From contig PWWM01000037.1 of assembly GCA_003561495.1 (NCBI GenBank), forward strand, positions 1 through 24,154: 24,154 nt of DNA. Direction: 5' to 3'. The first letter of the stretch is position 1. The number at the start of each line of letters is the position of its first letter. The stretch is from Gammaproteobacteria bacterium. GTDB lineage: Bacteria; Pseudomonadota; Gammaproteobacteria; Xanthomonadales; Wenzhouxiangellaceae. Under the pieces are notes generated by a model, which saw only the letters and a program-made list of their open reading frames with translations, searched no databases and was not told the origin of the DNA. The translations under genes and the position numbers were made by a program. Shown piece after piece: positions 1-5,726 of the stretch.

Positions 1-2136
1 GAACCCGAGCCGCCTGCCGAGCCGGAAGTGCCGGCCGTTCCAGAGGCCGAAGTCGAGGTTGCCGAGGAAGCACCTGAAGTCAACCCCCTGCTGATCGAGA
101 GCACCTTGCCCTACGGCATGCCGCCTTTCGATCTGATCGAGGACGAGCACTACCGCGAAGCGCTCGAAGCCGGTATGGCTGAACACACTGAGGAGATCGA
201 GGCGATTGCCTCCAACCCCGACGATCCGACGTTCGACAACACCATCGTGGCCATGGAGCGTTCGGGCCAGACGCTGAATCGTGTCAGCCGCATCTTCTTC
301 AATCTCTCCGGTGCCAACACCAGCGACACCTTGCAGGATATTCAGCGCGAAATGTCGCCGAAGCTCTCCGCGCATTCCGACGCGATCAACCTCAATCCGG
401 ATCTGTTTGCCCGTATCGAGACGCTGCACGAGCAGCGCGATGAACTGGACCTGGATGCCGAATCACTTCGCCTTCTCGAGGAATATCGCACCCAGTTCGT
501 CCGTGCCGGCGCACAATTGTCCGACGACGAGAAGGACCAACTCCGGGAAATCAATCGCGAGTTGGCGGAACTGGGCACCGAGTTCAGCCAGAACGTGCTG
601 GCCGAGGTCAACGACTCGGCAGTCGTGTTCGACAACCGTGAAGCCCTGGCCGGCCTGAGTGATTCAGCCATCGAACGCGCCGCGTCCGAGGCGGCTGATC
701 GCGGCCATGAGGACGGTCACTACGTCATCACGCTGCTCAATACTTCCGGTCAGCCGCCACTGGCCGACCTGGAAAACCGTGAGTCTCGCCAGCGAGTCCA
801 CGAAGCCTCTCTGAGCCGTGGATCACGTGGCAATGAACACGATACCCGCGAGATCGTACGCCGGGTCGTCGAGTTGCGGGCTCGCCGCGCCCAGATGCTG
901 GGCTACGACACCCACGCCGACTACATTCTCGAGCGCCAGACTGCCGGCTCGGTCGAGACGGTCAATGACATGCATCGCCAGGTCGTGCCGATTGCCTTCG
1001 AAGCGGCCCGTGCCGAAGGCGCCGACATCCAGGCCATCATCGATGAGATCGAGGACGAGCCTTTTGAACTGGCCTCCTGGGATTGGTCCTACTACGCCGA
1101 AAAAGTTCGCCAGCGCCGCTTCGACTTCGACGAGTCCCAGATCAGACCGTACTTCGAGCTGGACAACGTGCTTGAAAACGGCGTGTTCTATTCGGCCGAA
1201 AAGCTGTTCGGCATCACCTTCAAGGAACGTCCGGATCTGCCGACCTATCATCCCGATGTCAGAGTCTGGGAAGTCTTCGAGGAAGATGGGACCGGGTTGG
1301 GCCTGATGATTGGCGACTTCTACTCGCGTAGCAACAAGCGTGGCGGTGCGTGGATGAACTCTTACCGCATTCATTCACGCCTGCTGGGCGGCCACCCGGT
1401 CACCGGCAATCATCTCAATATTCCCAAGCCCCCGGAAGGTGAGCCCACGCTGATGACCTGGGATGAAGTGACCACGCTGTTCCACGAATTCGGCCATGTT
1501 ATCCATGGTCTGTTCTCCGATGTTCAGTATCCGACCTTCGCGGCGACCGCAGTACCGCGCGATTTCGTCGAGTATCCATCGCAGGTCTATGAAATGTGGG
1601 CCGCCTGGCCGGAGGTGCTGGCCAACTACGCCCGCCACTACGAGACCGGCGAACAGATCCCGCAGGATCTGCTGGACCGCGTGCTGGCAGCTGAGACCTT
1701 CAACCAGGGCTTCCGTACTGCCGAATACATCTCCGCCTCGGTCATCGACCAGGAATGGCACCAGCTTCAGCCCGACGACGTGCCGCCGGCCGAAGAAGCC
1801 ATGGATTTCGAAGCCAATGTGCTGGCCGAGTGGGAGATGGATTACACGCCGGTGCCGCCGCGCTACCGCACCCCGTATTTCTCGCACATGATGGGCGGCT
1901 ACTCGGCCGGCTACTACTCCTACATCTGGAGCGAGATCCTGGATGAAGACAGCGTGCTGTGGATCAAGGAGAATGGAGGGCTGGACCGCGAGACCGGCCA
2001 GCATTTCCGCGACACCATCCTGTCCCGGGGTGGCAGCAAAGACGCCATGGACCTCTACTACGACTTCGCCGGTCGCCAGCCCACCATCGAGCCTGTGCTC
2101 GAGCGGCGTGGCCTGATCAATGATGCGGGGGAGTAA
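1..2136 (+). CDS. dcp: M3 family zinc metallopeptidase, peptidyl-dipeptidase Dcp type (5' end missing)
   Basis: This gene encodes a thimet-oligopeptidase-family zinc peptidase; Dcp enzymes release C-terminal dipeptides from oligopeptides. Counting residues from the GTG at 28, the zinc-binding HEFGH is at 486-490 (nt 1483-1497) and the third ligand is probably Glu515 in FVEYPSQ. The blocks PYFELDNVL, YHPDVRVWEVF, GGAWM and PPRYRTPYF follow the E. coli Dcp pattern from end to end. The frame is open to base 1, so the start lies upstream. The visible N-terminal stretch is rich in Pro, Glu, Val and Ala (about 30 residues before NPLLIESTLPYG, where Dcp begins). This looks like a linker behind an export or lipoprotein signal outside the window, which would make it a periplasmic enzyme; that is inference. 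The stop is 6 bases before the next gene, so the two are probably cotranscribed. Confidence 0.93.
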   Translation, partial: EPEPPAEPEVPAVPEAEVEVAEEAPEVNPLLIESTLPYGMPPFDLIEDEHYREALEAGMAEHTEEIEAIASNPDDPTFDNTIVAMERSGQTLNRVSRIFFNLSGANTSDTLQDIQREMSPKLSAHSDAINLNPDLFARIETLHEQRDELDLDAESLRLLEEYRTQFVRAGAQLSDDEKDQLREINRELAELGTEFSQNVLAEVNDSAVVFDNREALAGLSDSAIERAASEAADRGHEDGHYVITLLNTSGQPPLADLENRESRQRVHEASLSRGSRGNEHDTREIVRRVVELRARRAQMLGYDTHADYILERQTAGSVETVNDMHRQVVPIAFEAARAEGADIQAIIDEIEDEPFELASWDWSYYAEKVRQRRFDFDESQIRPYFELDNVLENGVFYSAEKLFGITFKERPDLPTYHPDVRVWEVFEEDGTGLGLMIGDFYSRSNKRGGAWMNSYRIHSRLLGGHPVTGNHLNIPKPPEGEPTLMTWDEVTTLFHEFGHVIHGLFSDVQYPTFAATAVPRDFVEYPSQVYEMWAAWPEVLANYARHYETGEQIPQDLLDRVLAAETFNQGFRTAEYISASVIDQEWHQLQPDDVPPAEEAMDFEANVLAEWEMDYTPVPPRYRTPYFSHMMGGYSAGYYSYIWSEILDEDSVLWIKENGGLDRETGQHFRDTILSRGGSKDAMDLYYDFAGRQPTIEPVLERRGLINDAGE

Positions 2137-2142
2137 ACCGGC

Positions 2143-2856
2143 ATGAAGGTCCCGGGTTGGGCGGCGCAACTGCGCCGCCTGACCGACTGGCTGGTCGTCG
2201 ACTGCCTGGGTGGGCCCAGGCCCTGGAAGCTGTCCTGGGTCATCAATTTCCAGAAGGGCGGCACGTTTTTCTTCCTGGCCGCCCTGATCTGGTTCTACGA
2301 CAACCATTCCACCGCGGCCTGGGTCTACCTGGCACTTCACGGCAGTTACGGGCTGGCCTGGCTGATCAAGGATCTGAGCTTTCCTGATGCAGGCTGGCAA
2401 AAGCGCATCACCATCGCTGGCGGCATCAATGCCTTCCTGGGTGTGCTGGGTTGGTACTGGGTATTTGGCTGGTTGCTGATCTCTGGTTATGCCGACCCGA
2501 ATTACCCATTGCCCGAACCCGTCTGGTTTGCAGTTTGCACCTCCCTGTGCCTGATCGGTACCGTGATCATGATCGCCGCCGATGCCCAGAAGTACTACAC
2601 CTTGCGAGTGCAGCGTGGTCTGATCACCGATGGCCTGCATCGCTGGATCCGACATCCCAATTACCTCGGCGAAATCATGATCTACCTGTCATTCGCCCTG
2701 ATGGTCTGGCACTGGCTGCCATTCGTGGTGCTGGCCTTGGTGTGGATCGGGCTGTTTGCGGTCAACATGATCCACAAGGAAGCGAGCATGAGTCGGTATG
2801 CCGAGTGGGCTGACTACAAGCGGCGATCGTGGTGGTTGGTGCCGGGGGTCTGGTGA
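2143..2856 (+). CDS. Integral membrane protein of the isoprenylcysteine methyltransferase / DUF1295-like superfamily
   Basis: This 237-residue membrane protein has about five hydrophobic segments (roughly 38-52, 58-76, 90-116, 126-146 and 178-210). Its C-terminal part carries the signature of the ICMT, phospholipid methyltransferase and steroid-reductase-like group: GLITDGLHRWIRHPNYLGE at 159-177, then an HKE...YAEWADYKRR tail at 211-228. The RHPNYLGE box belongs to the SAM or cofactor-binding part of these enzymes, so a membrane-embedded methyltransferase or reductase is likely, but the substrate cannot be read from sequence. The ATG follows a good GGGGGAG Shine-Dalgarno at 2127-2133, which overlaps the 3' end of the dcp gene, so translation is probably coupled. 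The stop codon begins a short heptamer repeat. Confidence 0.8.
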   Translation: MKVPGWAAQLRRLTDWLVVDCLGGPRPWKLSWVINFQKGGTFFFLAALIWFYDNHSTAAWVYLALHGSYGLAWLIKDLSFPDAGWQKRITIAGGINAFLGVLGWYWVFGWLLISGYADPNYPLPEPVWFAVCTSLCLIGTVIMIAADAQKYYTLRVQRGLITDGLHRWIRHPNYLGEIMIYLSFALMVWHWLPFVVLALVWIGLFAVNMIHKEASMSRYAEWADYKRRSWWLVPGVW

Positions 2857-2884
2857 AGGTAGGTGAAAGGTGAAAGGTGAAAGG
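2854..2884. repeat. Heptamer tandem repeat TGAAAGG beginning at a stop codon
   Basis: Three exact copies of TGAAAGG lie at 2864-2870, 2871-2877 and 2878-2884. They are preceded by a degenerate TGAAGG whose TGA is the stop codon of the upstream membrane-protein gene. The array fills the whole 29-bp gap to the convergent SRAP gene, whose stop is at 2886-2888. It resembles the array after nadK in unit length, purine content and position. Confidence 0.8.
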
Positions 2885-2885
2885 A

Positions 2886-3608
2886 CTAGGGGTGGTCGGG
2901 TTCCTGGAGGAGGTCTTCATTCTGGTAGCCGGGGTTGTTGACTTGGGTGGTGACTTTGTGGGCCTTCATCAAATCATTCGGGGGTGGGTGGATCAGGGAT
3001 TCGGCTTCATCTTTCGTGCCGCTCAGCCAGCAATCCCAGTCGGACTGATCGAGCATCACCGGGCTGCGGTGGTGGCCGATGTCGGTCAGCAGTTGGTTGG
3101 GGCCGGTGGTGACGATGGTGAATGATTCCAGCATCTCGCCGTCGGGCAGGGGAGAGCGGTCCCACAGCCCGGCCATGACCAGGAAGGGATCTTGGGCCGG
3201 AAGCACTCGCCAGGGCTGCTTGGGCTTGCTGCGCTGGTCCCACTCATAGAACCAGGAAAACGGCACCAGGCAGCGCTGGTCGTGTTTCCAGGCATTGCGG
3301 AAGGTCGGTTTCTTCGCCACGGTCTCCGAAAACGGGCGATCGGCCTCTGAACGGCAATTGGCGGTGGAGAATTTCGGCAATTCGCCTTTGAGCCAGAACG
3401 GCACCAGCGGCCAGACCAGCGGGGTCATTTGTCGCTGGTTGTCGGCATGGCGAATCACCGGCACTCGCGACCAGTGCACCGTTTCGCCGCTGCGCCATGA
3501 CGGGGCCAGGTTGAGCACCCGGACACCGCCATCGGGGGCTTGTCCGGTCAGGTTGAAGTAGTTCCAGAGCCGGGACCAGTCATAGTCCAGGCCGCCGCGT
3601 CCACACAT
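2886..3608 (-). CDS. SOS response-associated peptidase (SRAP; YedK/HMCES family)
   Basis: SRAP proteins recognise abasic sites in single-stranded DNA and cap them by forming a thiazolidine with Cys2, which shields the lesion. This 240-residue protein has the family's key points. It starts MCGR, so Cys2 follows the removed Met. It also has NLAPSW (33-38), a TANCRSE box with Asn84, YEW with Glu122, and HHRSPVML with His179 in the position of the usual H-x-R-x-P-V histidine. Length and motif order fit the family (E. coli YedK is about 220 residues). The start is fixed by the need for Cys at position 2. No Shine-Dalgarno precedes the ATG and a -10-like TACAAT sits only 7 bases upstream, which suggests a leaderless transcript. 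It is convergent with the gene to its left and divergent from the tRNA-Leu to its right. Confidence 0.93.
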   Translation of the reverse strand: MCGRGGLDYDWSRLWNYFNLTGQAPDGGVRVLNLAPSWRSGETVHWSRVPVIRHADNQRQMTPLVWPLVPFWLKGELPKFSTANCRSEADRPFSETVAKKPTFRNAWKHDQRCLVPFSWFYEWDQRSKPKQPWRVLPAQDPFLVMAGLWDRSPLPDGEMLESFTIVTTGPNQLLTDIGHHRSPVMLDQSDWDCWLSGTKDEAESLIHPPPNDLMKAHKVTTQVNNPGYQNEDLLQEPDHP

Positions 3609-3613
3609 GTGCT

Positions 3614-3642
3614 GAATTGTACCTCGGCAATACTGCTAGAAT
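3614..3642 (+). promoter_or_regulatory. Candidate promoter of tRNA-Leu(UAG)
   Basis: TAGAAT at 3637-3642 is 11 bases before the mature tRNA 5' end, as expected for a -10. The best-spaced -35 (17 bp) is a poor match, GAATTG at 3614-3619; TTGTAC at 3617-3622 is closer to consensus but only 14 bp away. Confidence 0.45.
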
Positions 3643-3644
3643 TC
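3616..3644 (-). promoter_or_regulatory. Candidate SRAP promoter (leaderless mRNA)
   Basis: On the minus strand TACAAT (3621-3616) is a good -10. Seventeen bases upstream lies a weak -35, GAATTC (3644-3639). Initiation about 7 bases after the -10 would fall on or next to the ATG at 3608, leaving no leader. This promoter overlaps the one proposed for the divergent tRNA-Leu. Confidence 0.5.
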
Positions 3645-3653
3645 ACCTCCCGT

Positions 3654-3739
3654 GCCGAGGTGGCGGAACTGGTAGACGCGCCAGGTTTAGGTCCTGGTGT
3701 CCTTTGGACGTGGAGGTTCGAGTCCTCTCCTCGGCACCA
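3654..3739 (+). tRNA. tRNA-Leu, anticodon UAG
   Basis: The acceptor stem GCCGAGG (3654-3660) pairs with CCTCGGC, followed by discriminator A and an encoded CCA ending at 3739. The D-arm is of the GGCGGAACTGGTAGACGC type. The anticodon stem CCAGG/CCTGG encloses the loop TTTAGGT, giving anticodon TAG (reads CUN leucine codons). It has the long variable arm of class II tRNAs and the T-loop GTTCGAGTC. The 86-nt length is typical of bacterial tRNA-Leu. A -10-like TAGAAT lies 11 bases upstream. No T-tract terminator follows; a REP palindrome begins 12 bases after the CCA. Confidence 0.97.
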
Positions 3740-3751
3740 TTTGCGGAGCGC

Positions 3752-3775
3752 GTAGGTCGGCCCTACGTGGCCGAC
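3752..3775 (+). repeat. REP-like palindrome 1 (GTAG + hairpin)
   Basis: GTAG (3752-3755) is followed by a 7-bp perfect stem, GTCGGCC (3756-3762) and GGCCGAC (3769-3775), around the loop CTACGT. A 5' GTAG next to a hairpin is the hallmark of REP elements of the type mobilised by RAYT (TnpA-REP) transposases. No RAYT gene is in the window. Confidence 0.75.
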
Positions 3776-3875
3776 GGTCAATATCGAATCCATCACCATC
3801 GCCGGGTTGGCGTGTTCGAATCCGGGTCGGGCAGTGACATATGTCGAGTTCGTGTCGATGTTTGCGGCATGGACC

Positions 3876-3899
3876 GTCGGGGACGTAGCCCCGACCTAC
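3876..3899 (-). repeat. REP-like palindrome 2 (inverted relative to 1)
   Basis: Read on the minus strand this is GTAG (3899-3896), stem GTCGGGG (3895-3889), loop CTACGT and stem CCCCGAC (3882-3876). The loop is identical to palindrome 1, and two stem bases have changed together (CC/GG to GG/CC), so pairing is kept. Both copies continue GGTC after the stem. With copy 1 it forms a head-to-head pair about 150 bp long, like a BIME. Confidence 0.75.
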
Positions 3900-3900
3900 T

Positions 3901-3950
3901 AACTCCCACATCCTATTGGATACTAGCGGATGAGGTGCTGCGCGTGCGCT
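3901..3950 (-). pseudogene. Decayed fragment of tRNA-Leu(CAG)
   Basis: Bases 3901-3927 repeat without mismatch the 27 bases at 4057-4083 of the intact tRNA-Leu(CAG), covering the anticodon-stem 3' strand, variable arm and T-stem 5' strand. Past 3927 a weaker, gapped resemblance continues toward the D-arm side (a shared ACGCGC near 3938-3943). The acceptor stem, T-loop and CCA are absent, so it cannot make a functional tRNA. It starts two bases after REP palindrome 2. Confidence 0.65.
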
Positions 3951-3954
3951 CACG

Positions 3955-3972
3955 GTCGCTGACGCGACCTAC
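3955..3972 (-). repeat. REP-like palindrome 3 (short, degenerate)
   Basis: On the minus strand GTAG (3972-3969) precedes the stem GTCGC (3968-3964), loop GTCA and stem GCGAC (3959-3955). It shares the GTAG-GTCG start with the other two but has a shorter stem and another loop. It is either a decayed copy or a related subfamily. Confidence 0.5.
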
Positions 3973-4035
3973 CGCTCCCGCTCCGCCATTGGTTCATGAC
4001 GCTTCAGGTGCGCAGAGGGGAGAGTCGTTGCAATG

Positions 4036-4122
4036 TGGTGCCCAGGGGGAGACTCGAACTCCCACATCCTATTGGATACTAGCACCTGAAGCTAGCGCGT
4101 CTACCAATTCCGCCACCTGGGC
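4036..4122 (-). tRNA. tRNA-Leu, anticodon CAG
   Basis: On the minus strand the acceptor stem GCCCAGG starts at 4122 and pairs with its 3' strand, followed by A and an encoded CCA ending at 4036. The anticodon stem CTAGC/GCTAG encloses TTCAGGT, giving anticodon CAG (reads CUG). The long variable arm contains the hairpin ATCC-AATA-GGAT, and the T-loop is TTCGAGT. The length is 87 nt. A near-consensus promoter lies upstream at 4144-4172. The gene faces the tRNA-Leu(UAG), so the two transcripts converge on the REP-containing spacer. Confidence 0.97.
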
Positions 4123-4143
4123 AGGTGTGCGTACAGGCCGGCA

Positions 4144-4172
4144 ATTATAATGCCGCTGGGGCTGCCTGTCAG
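4144..4172 (-). promoter_or_regulatory. Promoter of tRNA-Leu(CAG)
   Basis: On the minus strand -35 CTGACA (4172-4167), a 17-bp spacer and a perfect -10 TATAAT (4149-4144) lie 21 bases before the mature tRNA end. It begins 11 bases after the T-tract that ends the sRNA candidate, so the tRNA is probably an independent unit. Confidence 0.8.
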
Positions 4173-4183
4173 CCTGTTGGGCC

Positions 4184-4222
4184 AAAAAAACCGGCCGGAC
4201 TCAGCTGAGCCCGGCCGGGTTT
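4184..4222 (-). terminator. Intrinsic terminator of the sRNA candidate
   Basis: On the minus strand CCGGCCGG (4218-4211), a G-T pair and CTC pair across the loop AGCT with GAG and CCGGCCGG (4198-4191). This gives about 12 bp of GC-rich stem followed directly by seven T (4190-4184). No T-tract of that kind exists on the plus strand, so it acts leftward. Confidence 0.85.
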
Positions 4223-4300
4223 CGGTAAAAAGTGTGGCCGAGGCAAGGGGGGAACCTCGGCCACGAACCGGATAGGGGAAGGGGGAACCCCACTCCGGAA
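4184..4300 (-). ncRNA. Candidate small regulatory RNA with two C-rich loops
   Basis: No gene occupies this stretch, yet its minus strand has the full anatomy of a short RNA gene. A promoter lies at 4333-4306. Hairpin I (4298-4268) has arms CCGGA...TCCGG and GGGG/CCCC with a 2x2 internal loop and the apical loop TTCCCCCTT. Hairpin II (4264-4234) has a perfect 10-bp stem, GTGGCCGAGG and its complement, with the loop TTCCCCCCTTG. A single-stranded linker and an intrinsic terminator (4222-4184) follow. Predicted length is about 117 nt, with initiation near 4298-4301. No credible coding frame is present. From memory, Xanthomonas sX13 is a similar-sized sRNA whose C-rich loops bind G-rich translation-initiation regions; homology is not shown here. 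An alternative is a structured leader or another RNA class, but the terminator makes an independent RNA more likely. Confidence 0.7.
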
Positions 4301-4305
4301 ACCTG

Positions 4306-4333
4306 ATTGTAAACTCGGTGAAGCTACTGTCAA
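4306..4333 (-). promoter_or_regulatory. Promoter of the sRNA candidate
   Basis: On the minus strand a perfect -35 TTGACA (4333-4328), a 16-bp spacer and -10 TACAAT (4311-4306) direct transcription leftward to begin at the foot of hairpin I. No coding gene with a start codon follows. Confidence 0.75.
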
Positions 4334-4408
4334 GGGTGAATTGATGTTTTTGTGATGAATTTCCCGAAAAAAGCCGCGTTTGATCCTGCAACGGTCTGTC
4401 GGAGGACT

Positions 4409-4433
4409 TTGATCACGCCTGCGCGGTTATACT
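4409..4433 (+). promoter_or_regulatory. Weak candidate promoter of the acyl-CoA dehydrogenase gene
   Basis: TATACT (4428-4433) is a fair -10 about 70 bases before the start codon. TTGATC (4409-4414) resembles a -35 but is only 13 bp away, which is too close for a standard sigma-70 site. The rest of 4334-4502 shows nothing else I can support. Confidence 0.3.
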
Positions 4434-4502
4434 TTGGGGTCAATGCTATCACCTTGAAAACCACGCCGAATCTCGGCGCTAACAGAGGAAAATTCTGCGC
4501 AT

Positions 4503-5666
4503 ATGGACTTTCAACTGACCGAAGAACAGGAAATGATTCAGGCTACGGCGCGCGACTTCGCGCGTAGTGAGATTGTACCGGTGGCGGCCGCTCATGATGA
4601 GTCAGGAGAGTTTCCCCTGGACACCATTCGAAAGATGGGCGAGTTGGGTCTGATGGGGATCGAGGTGCCGGATGAGTACGGTGGAGCCGGGCTGGATACC
4701 ATCGGGTATGTGCTGGCCATGATCGAGATCAGCGCAGCGGATGCCGCCCATGGCACCATCATGTCGGTCAACAATTCCCTGTTCTGCAATGGCATTCTCA
4801 AGTATGGCAGTGAGGAACAAAAGCAGAAGTACGTGCGTGAAATTGCGACCGGCGAGCAAATTGGTGCTTATGCGCTCACCGAGCCGCAGTCGGGCTCGGA
4901 TGCATCACGCATGCGCTCACGGGCGGTGCTTAGTGACGATGGCAGTCATTACGTGATCAACGCGCGCAAGTCGTGGATCACATCTGGTCCGGTGGCTCGC
5001 TATATGGTGCTTTTTGCTGCTACCGACCCGGATGCGGGTGGCCGCGGTATCACGGCGTTCCTGGTCGACAGTGAACGGGAAGGTTTGAGTCTGGGCAAGA
5101 CCGAACCCAAGATGGGCATCCGGGCCTCGGCCACCTGCGAGGTCGAGCTCAATGACTACCGCTGTCCGGTGGAGGACCGGCTCGGTAAGGAAGGCGAAGG
5201 TTTCAAGATCGCAATGAGCGTGCTCGATGCCGGGCGCATCGGCATCGCGGCCCAGGCCGTCGGGATCGCTCAGGCGGCCTACGAGGCCAGCCTGGAATAT
5301 GCCCGTGATCGCAAGGCTTTCGGCAAGGAAATCGGCAGTTTCCAGATGATTCAGGCCAAGATTGCCGACATGAAGTGCCGGCTGGAAGCGGCTCGTTTGC
5401 TCACTTTGCGCGCGGCATGGACCAAGATGCAGGCCAGTCAGACTGGCGCCCGATTTACTGCCGAGGGGTCGATGGCCAAGCTGGTGGCGTCTGAAGCGGC
5501 GATGTGGATTGCCTATCAGGCGGTGCAAATCCACGGTGGCATGGGCTACAGCAAGGAGATGCCGGTGGAACGTTACTTCAGGGATGCCAAGATTACTGAA
5601 ATCTATGAGGGCACCAGTGAAATCCAGCGCATGGTGATTGCACGTTCGGAGACCGGTTTACGTTAG
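4503..5666 (+). CDS. Acyl-CoA dehydrogenase, short-chain (butyryl-CoA dehydrogenase-like)
   Basis: This FAD enzyme would catalyse the first oxidation step of fatty-acid or branched-chain acyl-CoA breakdown in the cytoplasm, passing electrons to ETF. At 387 residues it has the normal family length. It carries the signatures YALTEPQSGSDA in the middle domain, the helix DRKAFGKEIGSFQMIQ, QIHGGMGYSKEMPVERYFRDAKI, and EIYEGTSEIQ. In that last motif Glu369 stands where short- and medium-chain enzymes keep the catalytic base. The start ATG follows AGAGGAA with a slightly long spacing, and MDFQLTEEQE is the usual N-terminus. The exact chain length or branched substrate cannot be decided. The gene ends 60 bases before the glutamate dehydrogenase gene with no terminator seen, so cotranscription is possible. 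Confidence 0.93.
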   Translation: MDFQLTEEQEMIQATARDFARSEIVPVAAAHDESGEFPLDTIRKMGELGLMGIEVPDEYGGAGLDTIGYVLAMIEISAADAAHGTIMSVNNSLFCNGILKYGSEEQKQKYVREIATGEQIGAYALTEPQSGSDASRMRSRAVLSDDGSHYVINARKSWITSGPVARYMVLFAATDPDAGGRGITAFLVDSEREGLSLGKTEPKMGIRASATCEVELNDYRCPVEDRLGKEGEGFKIAMSVLDAGRIGIAAQAVGIAQAAYEASLEYARDRKAFGKEIGSFQMIQAKIADMKCRLEAARLLTLRAAWTKMQASQTGARFTAEGSMAKLVASEAAMWIAYQAVQIHGGMGYSKEMPVERYFRDAKITEIYEGTSEIQRMVIARSETGLR

Positions 5667-5726
5667 CTGAAGATTCGGTTGATAAATCGTGGGCGGTCAT
5701 TCTGAGTCGGGAGTCAGGGCCAAGGC

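Noticed and set aside
1375..2655. A 426-codon minus-strand frame
   Set aside because: It lies antisense to the M3 peptidase and membrane-protein genes, both strongly supported by motifs. Long antisense frames are common in GC-rich genes.
3620..3645. A LexA-like half site (TACTGCTA) upstream of the SRAP gene
   Set aside because: Only one half is visible and I cannot see a matching second half at a proper distance, so SOS control is not supported.
3805..3840. GTTCGAATCC near 3814 as a tRNA T-loop
   Set aside because: The flanking bases do not form a T-stem and no other tRNA arm is found around it.
3901..4083. The 27-nt direct repeat as an integrase attachment pair
   Set aside because: Identity stops short of the tRNA 3' end, only 156 bp separate the copies, and there is no integrase or cargo. 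A tRNA remnant fits better.
3617..4150. A 177-codon plus-strand frame between SRAP and the acyl-CoA dehydrogenase gene
   Set aside because: It translates straight through both tRNA genes and the REP palindromes and has no recognisable protein features, so it is a chance frame.
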